This document shows positions 1 to 13,800 of a DNA stretch of 64,000 bases, piece after piece. Origin of the DNA: Osmia lignaria lignaria (lineage: Eukaryota > Arthropoda > Insecta > Hymenoptera > Megachilidae). The translations under genes were made by a program, and so were the position numbers. Positions within the stretch are counted from its first letter, which is position 1. Each line of letters starts with the position of its first letter. The notes beneath the pieces are model-generated. The model was not told where the DNA came from. It did no database searches and saw nothing but the letters and a program-made list of their open reading frames with translations. The stretch lies in assembly GCF_051020975.1 (NCBI RefSeq), contig NW_027478158.1, forward strand, positions 12,772,001-12,836,000, given 5' to 3'.

Positions 1-229
1 TGGTATTTGCAGCTCGCAATAGTGCAGAGTTATCTCAAAGAAAGGGGCCACGGTGTTTCTGTATCTCTATTATGTTGGTGCGGATTCGGAACTTTTAAAT
101 ATCTCGATATATCTCGAAAACTACGCTTCTGATCAAAAAATATCATAGAACATAAATTGTAGGAAACATAATTCTCTACAAAAAAGGTCTCTTAACATTT
201 TACCATAGCTCGCTTCGTTTCCGAGATAT
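1..229 (+). repeat. Partial monomer at left edge
   Basis: This is the 3' 229 bp of a unit truncated by the window boundary. It carries the private variants TGGTATTTG and CGGATTCGG and is followed by TACCATAG. All three recur in the monomer at 1840-2161, which shows it belongs to the duplication of 1-381 and 1933-2313. Confidence 0.9.
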
Positions 230-1332
230 TTGCAGATTTATCTCAAGGGAAGGGGCCTAACGGACATATTTCGAGATATTTCTTCTTCTTGTTGTTCTTC
301 TTCTGCACAGCTAAGCTGGAAGTGGCATTTGCAGCTCGCAATAGTGCAGAGCTTTCTCAAAGAAAGGGGCCACGGTGTTTCTGTATCTCTATTATGTTGG
401 TGCGGCTTCGGAACTTTTAAATATCTTGATATATCTCGAGAACTACGCATCTGATCAAAAAATATCATAGAAGATAAAAAGTAGGAAACTTAATTCTCTA
501 CAAAAAGGGTCTCTTAACATTTTGCCATAGCTCGCTTCGTTTCCGAGATATTTGCAGATTTATCTCAATGGAAGGGGCCTGACGGACATATTTCGAGATA
601 TTTCTTCTTCTTGTTGTTCTTCTTCTGCACAGCTAAGCTGGAAGTGGCATTTGCGGCTCGCACTAGTGCAGAGTTATCTCAAAGAAAGGGGCCACGGTGT
701 TTCTGTATCTCTATTATGTTGGTGCGGCTTCGGAACTTTTAAATATCTCGATATATCTCGAAAACTACGCTTCTGATCAAAATATATCATAGAACATAAA
801 TTGTAGGAAACATAATTCTCTACAAAAAACGTCTCTTAACATTTTGCCATAGCTCGCTTCGTTTCCGAGATATTTGCAGATTCAGCTCAAAGGAACTGGC
901 CTGACGGACATATTTCGAGATATTTCTTCTTCTTGTTGTTCTTCCTCTGCACAGCTAAGCTGGAAGTGGCATTTGCACCTCGCAATAGTGCAGAGTTATC
1001 TCAAAGGAAGGGGCCACGGTGTTTCTGTATCTCTATTATGTTGGTGCGGCTTCGGAACTTTTAAATATCTCGATATATCTCGAAAACTACGCTTCTGATC
1101 AAAAAATATCATAGAACATAAATTGTAGGAAACATAATTCTCTACAAAAAAGGTCTCTTAACATTTTGCCATAGCTCGCTTCGTTTCCGAGATATTTGCA
1201 GATTCATCTCAAGGGAAGGGGCCTAACGGACATATTTCGAGATATTTCTTCTTCTTGTTGTTCTTCTTCTGCACAGCTAAACTGGAAGTGGCATTTCCAG
1301 CTCGCAATAGTGCAGAGTTATCTCAAAGAGAC

Positions 1333-2036
1333 GGGCCACGGTGTTTCTGTATCTCTATTATGTTGGTGCGGCATCGGAACTTTTAAATATCTTGATATAT
1401 CTCGAGAACTACGCATCTGATCAAAAAATATCATAGAACATAAAAAGTAGGAAACTTAATTCTCTACAAAAAAGGTCTCTTAACATTTTGCCATAGCTCG
1501 CTTCGTTTCCGAGATATTTGCAGATTTATCTCAAGGGAAGGGGCCTAACGGACATATTTCGAGATATTTCTGCTTCTTGTTGTTCTTCTTCTGCACAGCT
1601 AAACTGGAAGTGGCATTTCCAGCTCGCACTAGTGCAGCGTTATCTCAAAGAAAGGGGCCACGGTGTTTCTGTATCTCCATTATGTTGGTGCGGCTTCGGA
1701 ACTTTTAAATATCTCGATATATCTCGAAAACTACGCTTCTGATCAAAAAATATCATAGAACATAAATTGTAGGAAACATAATTCTCTACAAAAAACGTCT
1801 CTTAACATTTTGCCATAGCTCGCTTCGTTTCCGAGATATTTGCAGATTCAGCTCAAAGGAACTGGCCTGACGGACATATTTCGAGATATTTCTTCTTCTT
1901 GTTGTTCTTGCTCTGCACAGCTAAGCTGGAAGTGGTATTTGCAGCTCGCAATAGTGCAGAGTTATCTCAAAGAAAGGGGCCACGGTGTTTCTGTATCTCT
2001 ATTATGTTGGTGCGGATTCGGAACTTTTAAATATCT
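1333..2036 (+). repeat. Two-monomer duplication, copy 1
   Basis: This segment of about 704 bp matches 2943-3646 at an offset of 1610 bp (5 x 322). Shared rare variants are GGCATCGGAAC, TTTCTGCTTCTTG, GTGCAGCGTTATC and TTGCTCTGCAC. The ends are bracketed by mismatches at 1332/2942 and 2037/3647. Confidence 0.85.
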
Positions 2037-2313
2037 CGATATATCTCGAAAACTACGCTTCTGATCAAAAAATATCATAGAACATAAATTGTAGGAAACA
2101 TAATTCTCTACAAAAAAGGTCTCTTAACATTTTACCATAGCTCGCTTCGTTTCCGAGATATTTGCAGATTTATCTCAAGGGAAGGGGCCTAACGGACATA
2201 TTTCGAGATATTTCTTCTTCTTGTTGTTCTTCTTCTGCACAGCTAAGCTGGAAGTGGCATTTGCAGCTCGCAATAGTGCAGAGCTTTCTCAAAGAAAGGG
2301 GCCACGGTGTTTC
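1933..2313 (+). repeat. Duplicate of 1-381 (six-monomer offset)
   Basis: This segment matches 1-381 at an offset of 1932 bp (6 x 322) and shares rare variants: TGGTATTTG, CGGATTCGG, TACCATAG and GAGCTTTCTC. Identity ends at 382 versus 2314. After that, the unit at 2162 has its own cluster of substitutions (CTATAATATTGG, GCGTCTTCGG), while the unit at 230 looks ordinary. Confidence 0.85.
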
Positions 2314-2942
2314 GGTATCTCTATAATATTGGTGCGTCTTCGGAACTTTTAAGTATCTTGATATATCTCGAGAACTGCGCATCTGATCAAAAAATATCAT
2401 AGAACATAAAAAGTAGGAAACTTAATTCTCTACAAAAAAGGTCTCTTAACATTTTGCCATAGCTCGCTTCGTTTCCGAGATATTTGCAGATTTATCTCAA
2501 GGGAAGGGGCCTAACGGACATATTTCGAGATATTTCTGCTTCTTGTTGTTCTTCTTCTGCACAGCTAAGCTGGAAGTGGCATTTGCAGCTCGCAATAGTG
2601 CAGAGTTATCTCAAAGAAAGTGGCCACGGTGTTTCTGTATCTCTATTATGTTGGTGCGGCTTCGGAACTTTTAAATATCTTGATATATCTCGAGAACTAC
2701 GCATCTGATCAAAAAATATCATAGAGCATAAAAAGTAGGAAACTTAATTCTCTACAAAAAAGGTCTCTTAACATTTTGCCATAGCTCGCTTCGTTTCCGA
2801 GATATTTGCACATTTATCTCAAGGGAAGGGGCCTAACGGACATATTTCGAGATATTTCTTCTTCTTGTTGTTCTTCTTCTGCACAGCTAAACTGGAAGTG
2901 GCATTTCCAGCTCGCAATAGTGCAGAGTTATCTCAAAGAGAG

Positions 2943-3646
2943 GGGCCACGGTGTTTCTGTATCTCTATTATGTTGGTGCGGCATCGGAACTTTTAAATAT
3001 CTTGATATATCTCGAGAACTACGCATCTGATCAAAAAATATCATAGAACATAAAAAGTAGGAAACTTAATTCTCTACAAAAAAGGTCTCTTAACATTTTG
3101 CCATAGCTCGCTTCGTTTCCGAGATATTTGCAGATTTATCTCAAGGGAAGGGGCCTAACGGACATATTTCGAGATATTTCTGCTTCTTGTTGTTCTTCTT
3201 CTGCACAGCTAAACTGGAAGTGGCATTTCCAGCTCGCACTAGTGCAGCGTTATCTCAAAGAAAGGGGCCACGGTGTTTCTGTATCTCCATTATGTTGGTG
3301 CGGCTTCGGAACTTTTAAATATCTCGATATATCTCGAAAACTACGCTTCTGATCAAAAAATATCATAGAACATAAATTGTAGGAAACATAATTCTCTACA
3401 AAAAACGTCTCTTAACATTTTGCCATAGCTCGCTTCGTTTCCGAGATATTTGCAGATTCAGCTCAAAGGAACTGGCCTGACGGACATATTTCGAGATATT
3501 TCTTCTTCTTGTTGTTCTTGCTCTGCACAGCTAAGCTGGAAGTGGTATTTGCAGCTCGCAATAGTGCAGAGTTATCTCAAAGAAAGGGGCCACGGTGTTT
3601 CTGTATCTCTATTATGTTGGTGCGGATTCGGAACTTTTAAATATCT
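2943..3646 (+). repeat. Two-monomer duplication, copy 2
   Basis: Counterpart of 1333-2036. At the 3' breakpoint this copy switches from the A-type monomer end (ATCTCGATAT) to the B-type end (ATCTTGATAT), so the right boundary is a crossover inside a monomer. Confidence 0.85.
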
Positions 3647-4093
3647 TGATATATCTCGAGAACTACGCATCTGATCAAAAAATATCATAGAACATAAAAA
3701 GTAGGAAACTTAATTCTCTACAAAAAAGGTCTCTTAACATTTTGCCATAGCTCTCTTCGTTTCCGAGATATTTCCAGATTTATCTCAAGGGATGGGGCCT
3801 GACGGACATATTTCGAGATATTTCTTCTTCTTGTTGTTCTTCTTCTGCACAGCTACGCTGGAAGTGGCATTTGCAGCTCGCAATAGTGCAGAGTTATCTC
3901 AAAGAAAGGGGCCACGGTGTTTCTGTATCTCTATTATGTTGGTGCGGCTTCGGAACTTTTAAATATCTTGATATATCTCGAGAACTACGCATCTGATCAA
4001 AAAATATCATAGAAGATGAAAAGTAGGAAACTTAATTCTCTACAAAAAGGGTCTCTTAACATTTTGCCATAGCTCGCTTCGTTTCCGAGATAT

Positions 4094-5381
4094 TTGCAGA
4101 TTTATCTCAATGGAAGGGGCCTGACGGACATATTTCGAGATATTTCTTCTTCTTGTTGTTCTTCTTCTGCACAGCTAAGCTGGAAGTGGCATTTGCGGCT
4201 CGCACTAGTGCAAAGTTATCTCAAAGAAAGGGGCCACGGTGTTTCTGTATCTCTATTATGTTGGTGCGGCTTCGGAACTTTTAAATATCTCGATATATCT
4301 CGAAAACTACGCTTCTGATCAAAATATATCATAGAACATAAATTGTAGGAAACATAATTCTCTACAAAAAACGTCTCTTAACATTTTGCCATAGCTCGCT
4401 TCGTTTCCGAGATATTTGCAGATTCAGCTCAAAGGAACTGGCCTGACGGACATATTTCGAGATATTTCTTCTTCTTGTTGTTCTTCTTCTGCACAGCTAA
4501 GCTGGAAGTGGCATTTGCGGCTCGCACTAGTGCAGAGTTATCTCAAAGAAAGGGGCCACGGTGTTTCTGTATCTCTATTATGTTGGTGCGGCTTCGGAAC
4601 TTTTAAATATCTCGATATATCTCGAAAACTACGCTTCTGATCAAAATATATCATAGAACATAAATTGTAGGAAACATAATTCTCTACAAAAAACGTCTCT
4701 TAACATTTTGCCATAGCTCGCTTCGTTTCCGAGATATTTGCAGATTCAGCTCAAAGGAACTGGCCTGACGGACATATTTCGAGATATTTCTTCTTCTTGT
4801 TGTTCTTCCTCTGCACAGCTAAGCTGGAAGTGGCATTTGCACCTCGCAATAGTGCAGAGTTATCTCAAAGGAAGGGGCCACGGTGTTTCTGTATCTCTAT
4901 TATGTTGGTGCGGCTTCGGAACTTTTAAATATCTCGATATATCTCGAAAACTACGCTTCTGATCAAAAAATATCATAGAACATAAATTGTAGGAAACATA
5001 ATTCTCTACAAAAAAGGTCTCTTAACATTTTGCCATAGCTCGCTTCGTTTCCGAGATATTTGCAGATTTATCTCAAGGGAAGGGGCCTAACGGACATATT
5101 TCGAGATATTTCTTCTTCTTGTTGTTCTTCTTCTGCACAGCTAAACTGGAAGTGGCATTTCCAGCTCGCAATAGTGCAGAGTTATCTCAAAGAGACGGGC
5201 CACGGTGTTTCTGTATCTCTATTATGTTGGTGCGGCATCGGAACTTTTAAATATCTTGATATATCTCGAGAACTACGCATCTGATCAAAAAATATCATAG
5301 AACATAAAAAGTAGGAAACTTAATTCTCTACAAAAAAGGTCTCTTAACATTTTGCCATAGCTCGCTTCGTTTCCGAGATAT
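4094..5381 (+). repeat. Copy of 552-1517 with one extra monomer
   Basis: The unit at 4094 matches the unit at 552 (TCTCAATGGAAGG, then AAAATATATCATAG; offset 3542). The units at 4738 and 5060 match those at 874 and 1196 (ATTTGCACCTCGC, CAAAGGAAGG, GAGACGGGCC; offset 3864). Between them, the unit at 4416 begins like the one at 874 (TTCAGCTCAAAGGAACTGG) and continues like the one at 552 (GCGGCTCGCACTAG, AAAATATATC). It is a hybrid monomer, and it adds 322 bp to this copy. Confidence 0.85.
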
Positions 5382-8300
5382 TTGCAGATTTATCTCAAGG
5401 GAAGTGGCCTGACGGACATATTTCGAGATATTTCTTCTTCTTGTTGTTCTTCTTCTGCACAGCTAAGCTGGAAGTGGCATTTGCGGCTCCCACTAGTGCA
5501 GAGTTATCTCAAAGAAAGGGGCCACGGTGTTTCTGTATCTCTATTATGTTGGTGCGGCTTCGGAACTTTTAAATATCTCGATATATCTCGAAAACTACGC
5601 TTCTGATCAAAAAAGATCATAGAACATAAATTGTAGGAAACATAATTCTCTACAAAAAAGGTCTCTTAACATTTTGCCATAGCTCGCTTCGTTTCCGAGA
5701 TATTTGCAGATTTATCTCAAGGGAAGTGGCCTGACGGACATATTTCGAGATATTTCTTCTTCTTGTTGTTCTTCTTCTGCACAGCTAAGCTGGAAGTGGC
5801 ATTTGCAGCTCGCAATAGTGCAGAGTTATCCCAAAGAAAGGGGCCACGGTGTTTCTGTATCTCTATTATGTTGGTGCGGCTTCGGAACTTTTAAATATCT
5901 CGATATATCTCGAAAACTACGCTTCTGATCAAAAAATATCATAGAACATAAATTGTAGGAAACTTAATTATCTACAAAAAAGGTCTCTTAACATTTTGCC
6001 ATAGCTCGCTTCGTTTCCGAGATATTTGCAGATTTATCTCAAGGGAAGGGGCCTGACGGACATATTTCGAGATATTTCTTCTTCTTGTTGTTCTTTTTCT
6101 GCACAGCTAAACTGGAAGTGGCATTTCCAGCTCGCAATAGTGCAGAGTTATCTCAAAGAAAGGGGCCACGGTGTTTCTGTATCTCTATTATGTTGGTGCG
6201 GCTTCGGAACTTTTAAATATCTTGATATATCTCGAGAACTACGCATCTGATCAAAAAATATCATAGAACATAAAAAGTAGGAAACTTAATTCTCTACAAA
6301 AAAGGTCTCTCAACATTTTGCCATAGCTCGCTTCGTTTCCGAGATATTTGCAGATTTATCTCAAGGGAAGGGGCCTAACGGACATATTTCGAGATATTTC
6401 TTCTTCTTGTTGTTCTTCTTCTGCACAGCTAAACTGGAAGTGGCATTTCCAGCTCGCAATAGTGCAGAGTTATCTCAAAGAAAGGGGCCACGGTGTTTCT
6501 GTATCTCTATTATGTTGGTGCGGCTTCGGAACTTTTAAATATCTTGATATATCTCGAGAACTACGCATCTGATCAAAAAATATCATAGAACATAAAAAGT
6601 AGGAAACTTAATTCTCTACAAAAAAGGTCTCTTAACATTTTGCCATAGCTCGCTTCGTTTTCGAGATATTTGCAGATTTATCTCAAGGGAAGGGTCCTGA
6701 TGGACATATTTCGAGATATTTCTTCTTCTTGTTGTTCTTCTTCTGCACAGCTAAGCTGGAAGTGGCATTTGCGGCTCGCACTAGTGCAGAGTTATCTCAA
6801 AGAAAGGGGCCACGGTGTTTCTGTATCCCTATTATGTTGGTGCGGCTTCGGAACTTTTAAATATCTTGATATATCTCGAGAACTACGCATCTGATCAAAA
6901 AATATCATAGAACATAAAAAGTAGGAAACTTAATTCTCTACAAAAAAGGTCTCTTAACATTTTGCCATAGCTCGCTTCGTTTCCGAGATATTTGCATATT
7001 TATCTCAAGGGAAGGTGCCTGACGGACATATTTCGAGATATTTCTTCTTCTTGTTGTTCTTCTTCTGCACAGCTGAGCTGGAAGTGGCATTTGGAGGTCG
7101 CAATAGTGCAGAGTTATCTCAAAGAAAGGGGCCACGGTGTTTCTGTATCTCCATTATGTTGGTGCGGCTACGGAACTTTTAAATATCTCGATATATCTCG
7201 AAAACTACGCTTCTGATCAAAAAATATCATAGAACGTAAATTGTAGGAAATATTATTCTCTACAAAAAAGGTCTCTCAACCTTTTGCCATAGCTCGCTTT
7301 GTTTCCGAGATATTTGCAGATTCATCTCAAGGGAAGGGGTCTGACGGACATATTTCGAGATATTTCTTCTTCTTGTTGTTCTTCTTCTGCACAGCTAAGC
7401 TCGAAGTGGCATTTGCAGCTCGCAATAGTGCAGAGTTATCTCAAAGAAAGAGGCCACGGTGTTTCTGTACCTCTATTATGTTGGTGCAGCTTCGGAACTT
7501 TTAAATATCTTGATATATCTCGAGAACTACGCATCTGATCAAAAAATATCATCGAACATAAAAAGTAGGAAACTTAATTCTCTACAAAAAAGGTCTCTTA
7601 ACATTTTGCCATAGCTCGCTTCGTTTCCGAGATATTTGCAGATTTATATCAAGGGGAGGGGCCTGACGGACATATTTCGAGATATTTCTTCTTCTTGTTG
7701 TTCTTCTTCTGCACAGCTAAGCTGGAAGTGGCATTTGCGGCTCGCACTAGTGCAGAGTTATCTCAAAGAAAGGGGCCACGGTGTTTCTGTATCCCTATTA
7801 TGTTGGTGCGGCTTCGGAACTTTTAAATATCTTGATATATCTCGAGAACTACGCATCTGATCAAAAAATATCATAGAACATAAAAAGTAGGAAACTTAAT
7901 TCTCTACAAAAAAGGTCTCTTAACATTTTGCCATAGCTCGCTTGGTTTCCGAGATATTTGCAGATTCAGCTCAAAGGAACTGGCCTGACGGACATATTTC
8001 GAGATATTTCTTCTTCTTGTTGTTCTTCTTCTGCACAGCTAAGCTGGAAGTGGCATTTGCGGCTCGCACTAGTGCAGAGTTATCTCAACGAAAGGGGCCA
8101 CGGTGTTTCTGTATCTCTATTATGTTGGTGCGGCTTCGGAACTTTTAAATATCTCGATATATCTCGAAAACTACGCTTCTGATCAAAAAATATCATAGAA
8201 GATAAAAAGTAGGAAACTTAATTCTCTACAAAAAAGGTCTCTTAACATTTTGCCATTGCTCGCTTCGTTTCCGAGATATTTGCAGATTCATCTCAAGGGA

Positions 8301-10855
8301 AGGGGTCTGACGGACATATTTCGAGATATTTCTTCTTCTTGTTGTTCTTCTTCTGCACAGCTAAGCTCGAAGTGGCATTTGCAGCTCGCAATAGTGCAGA
8401 GTTATCTCAAAGAAAGAGGCCACGGTGTTTCTGTACCTCTATTATGTTGGTGCAGCTTCGGAACTTTTAAATATCTTGATATATCTCGAGAACTACGCAT
8501 CTGATCAAAAAATATCATCGAACATAAAAAGTAGGAAACTTAATTCTCTACAAAAAAGGTCTCTTAACATTTTGCCATAGCTCGCTTCGTTTCCGAGATA
8601 TTTGCAGATTTATCTCAAGGCAAGGGGCCTGACGGACATATTTCGAGATATTTCTTCTTCTTGTTGTTCTTCTTCTGCACAGCTAAGCTGGAAGTGGCAT
8701 TTGCGGCTCGCACTAGTGCAGAGTTATCTCAAAGAAAGGGGCCACGGTGTTTCTGTATCTCTATTATGTTGGTGCGGCTTCGGAACTTTTAAATATCTCG
8801 ATATATCTCGAAAACTACGCTTCTGACCAAAAAAGATCATAGAACATAAATTGTAGGAAACATAATTCTCTACAAAAAAGGTCTCTTAACATTTTGCCAT
8901 AGCTCGCTTCGTTTCCGAGATATTTGCAGATATATCTCAAGGGAAGGGGCCTGACGGACATATTTCGAGATATTTCTTCTTCTTGTTGTTCTTCTTCTGC
9001 ACAGCTAAGCTGGAAGTGGCATTTACAGCTCGCAATAGTGCAGAGTTATCTCAAAGAAAGGGGCCACGGTGTTTCGGTATCTCTATTATGTTGGTGCGGC
9101 TTCGGAACTTTTAAATATCTTGATATATCTCGAGAACTACGCATCTGATCAAAAAATATCATAGAACATAAAAAGTAGGAAACTTAATTCTCTACAAAAA
9201 AGGTCTCTTAACATTTTGCCATAGCTCGCTTCGTTTCCGAGATATTTGCAGATTTATCTCAAGGCAAGGGGCCTGACGGACATATTTCGAGATATTTCTT
9301 CTTCTTGTTGTTCTTCTTCTGCACAGCTAAGCTGGAAGTGGCATTTGCGGCTCGCACTAGTGCAGAGTTATCTCAAAGAAAGGGGCCACGGTGTTTCTGT
9401 ATCTCTATTATGTTGGTGCGGCTTCGGAACTTTTAAATATCTCGATATATCTCGAAAACTACGCTTCTGATCAAAAAAGATCATAGAACATAAATTGTAG
9501 GAAACATAATTCTCTACAAAAAACGTCTCTTAACATTTTGCCATAGCTCGCTTCGTTTCCGAGATATTTGCAGATTCAGCTCAAAGGAACTGGCCTGACG
9601 GACATATTTCGAGATATTTCTTCTTCTTGTTGTTCTTCCTCTGCACAGCTAAGCTGGAAGTGGCATTTGCAGCGCGCAATAGTGCAGAGTTATCTCAAAG
9701 AAAGGGGCCACGGTGTTTCTGTATCTCTATTATGTTGGTGCGGCTTCGGAACTTTTAAATATCTTGATATATCTCGAGAACTACGCATCTGATCAAAAAA
9801 TATCATACTACATAAAAGGTAGGAAACTTAATTCTCTACAAGAAAGGTCTCTAAACATTTTGCCATAGCTCGCTTCGTTTCCGAGATATTTGCAGATTTA
9901 TCTCAAGGGAAGGGGCCTGACGGACATATTTCGAGATATTTCTTCTTCTTGTTGTTCTTCTTCTGCACAGCTAAGCTGGAAGTGGCATTTGCAGCTCGCA
10001 ATAGTGCAGAGTTATCTCAAAGAAAGGGGCCACGGTGTTTCTGTATCTCTATTATGTTGGTGCGGCTTCGGAACTTTTAAATATCGTGATATATCTCGAG
10101 AACTACGCATCTGATCAAAAAATATCATAGAACATAAAAAGTAGGAAACTTAATTCTCTACAAAAAAGGTCTCTTAACATTTTGCCATAGCTCGCTTCGT
10201 TTCCGAGATATTTGCATATTTATCTCAAGGGAAGGTGCCTGACGGACATATTTCGAGATATTTCTTCTTCTTGTTGTTCTTCTTCTGCACAGCTGAGCTG
10301 GAAGTGGCATTTGCAGGTCGCAATAGTGCAGAGTTATCTCAAAGAAAGGGGCCACGGTGTTTCTGTATCTCCATTATGTTGGTGCGGCTACGGAACTTTT
10401 AAATATCTCGATATATCTCGAAAACTACGCTTCTGATCAAAAAATATCATAGAACGTAAATTGTAGGAAATATTATTCTCTACAAAAAAGGTCTCTCAAC
10501 CTTTTGCCATAGCTCGCTTCGTTTCCGAGATATTTGCAGATTCATCTCAAGGGAAGGGGTCTGACGGACATATTTCGAGATATTTCTTCTTCTTGTTGTT
10601 CTTCTTCTGCACAGCTAAGCTCGAAGTGGCATTTGCAGCTCGCAATAGTGCAGAGTTATCTCAAAGAAAGAGGCCACGGTGTTTCTGTACCTCTATTATG
10701 TTGGTGCAGCTTCGGAACTTTTAAATATCTTGATATATCTCGAGAACTACGCATCTGATCAAAAAATATCATCGAACATAAAAAGTAGGAAACTTAATTC
10801 TCTACAAAAAAGGTCTCTTAACATTTTGCCATAGCTCGCTTCGTTTCCGAGATAT
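5382..10855 (+). repeat. 17-monomer higher-order unit, copy 1 (5474 bp)
   Basis: This block contains 17 monomers. Its first ten (5382-8601) recur at 10856-14075 with an offset of exactly 5474 bp (17 x 322). The next five (8602-10211) recur at 16009-17618. The last two (10212 and 10534) resemble the units at 6992 and 7314 (GATATTTGCATATTTATC; GAAATATTATTC; CTAAGCTCGAAG; ATCATCGAAC), so that pair occurs three times, at 6992, 10212 and 12466. Shared rare markers across the ten-monomer block include GCGGCTCCCACTAG, TTATCCCAAAG, GGTCCTGATGG, TTTGGAGGTCGC and CGCTTGGTTTCC. Confidence 0.88.
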
Positions 10856-13800
10856 TTGCAGATTTATCTCAAGGGAAGTGGCCTGACGGACATATTTCGA
10901 GATATTTCTTCTTCTTGTTGTTCTTCTTCTGCACAGCTAAGCTGGAAGTGGCATTTGCGGCTCCCACTAGTGCAGAGTTATCTCAAAGAAAGGGGCCACG
11001 GTGTTTCTGTATCTCTATTATGTTGGTGCGGCTTCGGAACTTTTAAATATCTCGATATATCTCGAAAACTACGCTTCTGATCAAAAAAGATCATAGAACA
11101 TAAATTGTAGGAAACATAATTCTCTACAAAAAAGGTCTCTTAACATTTTGCCATAGCTCGCTTCGTTTCCGAGATATTTGCAGATTTATCTCAAGGGAAG
11201 TGGCCTGACGGACATATTTCGAGATATTTCTTCTTCTTGTTGTTCTTCTTCTGCACAGCTAAGCTGGAAGTGGCATTTGCAGCTCGCAATAGTGCAGAGT
11301 TATCCCAAAGAAAGGGGCCACGGTGTTTCTGTATCTCTATTATGTTGGTGCGGCTTCGGAACTTTTAAATATCTCGATATATCTCGAAAACTACGCTTCT
11401 GATCAAAAAATATCATAGAACATAAATTGTAGGAAACTTAATTATCTACAAAAAAGGTCTCTTAACATTTTGCCATAGCTCGCTTCGTTTCCGAGATATT
11501 TGCAGATTTATCTCAAGGGAAGGGGCCTGACGGACATATTTCGAGATATTTCTTCTTCTTGTTGTTCTTCTTCTGCACAGCTAAACTGGAAGTGGCATTT
11601 CCAGCTCGCAATAGTGCAGAGTTATCTCAAAGAAAGGGGCCACGGTGTTTCTGTATCTCTATTATGTTGGTGCGGCTTCGGAACTTTTAAATATCTTGAT
11701 ATATCTCGAGAACTACGCATCTGATCAAAAAATATCATAGAACATAAAAAGTAGGAAACTTAATTCTCTACAAAAAAGGTCTCTCAACATTTTGCCATAG
11801 CTCGCTTCGTTTCCGAGATATTTGCAGATTTATCTCAAGGGAAGGGGCCTAACGGACATATTTCGAGATATTTCTTCTTCTTGTTGTTCTTCTTCTGCAC
11901 AGCTAAACTGGAAGTGGCATTTCCAGCTCGCAATAGTGCAGAGTTATCTCAAAGAAAGGGGCCACGGTGTTTCTGTATCTCTATTATGTTGGTGCGGCTT
12001 CGGAACTTTTAAATATCTTGATATATCTCGAGAACTACGCATCTGATCAAAAAATATCATAGAACATAAAAAGTAGGAAACTTAATTCTCTACAAAAAAG
12101 GTCTCTTAACATTTTGCCATAGCTCGCTTCGTTTTCGAGATATTTGCAGATTTATCTCAAGGGAAGGGTCCTGATGGACATATTTCGAGATATTTCTTCT
12201 TCTTGTTGTTCTTCTTCTGCACAGCTAAGCTGGAAGTGGCATTTGCGGCTCGCACTAGTGCAGAGTTATCTCAAAGAAAGGGGCCACGGTGTTTCTGTAT
12301 CCCTATTATGTTGGTGCGGCTTCGGAACTTTTAAATATCTTGATATATCTCGAGAACTACGCATCTGATCAAAAAATATCATAGAACATAAAAAGTAGGA
12401 AACTTAATTCTCTACAAAAAAGGTCTCTTAACATTTTGCCATAGCTCGCTTCGTTTCCGAGATATTTGCATATTTATCTCAAGGGAAGGTGCCTGACGGA
12501 CATATTTCGAGATATTTCTTCTTCTTGTTGTTCTTCTTCTGCACAGCTGAGCTGGAAGTGGCATTTGGAGGTCGCAATAGTGCAGAGTTATCTCAAAGAA
12601 AGGGGCCACGGTGTTTCTGTATCTCCATTATGTTGGTGCGGCTACGGAACTTTTAAATATCTCGATATATCTCGAAAACTACGCTTCTGATCAAAAAATA
12701 TCATAGAACGTAAATTGTAGGAAATATTATTCTCTACAAAAAAGGTCTCTCAACCTTTTGCCATAGCTCGCTTTGTTTCCGAGATATTTGCAGATTCATC
12801 TCAAGGGAAGGGGTCTGACGGACATATTTCGAGATATTTCTTCTTCTTGTTGTTCTTCTTCTGCACAGCTAAGCTCGAAGTGGCATTTGCAGCTCGCAAT
12901 AGTGCAGAGTTATCTCAAAGAAAGAGGCCACGGTGTTTCTGTACCTCTATTATGTTGGTGCAGCTTCGGAACTTTTAAATATCTTGATATATCTCGAGAA
13001 CTACGCATCTGATCAAAAAATATCATCGAACATAAAAAGTAGGAAACTTAATTCTCTACAAAAAAGGTCTCTTAACATTTTGCCATAGCTCGCTTCGTTT
13101 CCGAGATATTTGCAGATTTATATCAAGGGGAGGGGCCTGACGGACATATTTCGAGATATTTCTTCTTCTTGTTGTTCTTCTTCTGCACAGCTAAGCTGGA
13201 AGTGGCATTTGCGGCTCGCACTAGTGCAGAGTTATCTCAAAGAAAGGGGCCACGGTGTTTCTGTATCCCTATTATGTTGGTGCGGCTTCGGAACTTTTAA
13301 ATATCTTGATATATCTCGAGAACTACGCATCTGATCAAAAAATATCATAGAACATAAAAAGTAGGAAACTTAATTCTCTACAAAAAAGGTCTCTTAACAT
13401 TTTGCCATAGCTCGCTTGGTTTCCGAGATATTTGCAGATTCAGCTCAAAGGAACTGGCCTGACGGACATATTTCGAGATATTTCTTCTTCTTGTTGTTCT
13501 TCTTCTGCACAGCTAAGCTGGAAGTGGCATTTGCGGCTCGCACTAGTGCAGAGTTATCTCAACGAAAGGGGCCACGGTGTTTCTGTATCTCTATTATGTT
13601 GGTGCGGCTTCGGAACTTTTAAATATCTCGATATATCTCGAAAACTACGCTTCTGATCAAAAAATATCATAGAAGATAAAAAGTAGGAAACTTAATTCTC
13701 TACAAAAAAGGTCTCTTAACATTTTGCCATTGCTCGCTTCGTTTCCGAGATATTTGCAGATTCATCTCAAGGGAAGGGGTCTGACGGACATATTTCGAGA

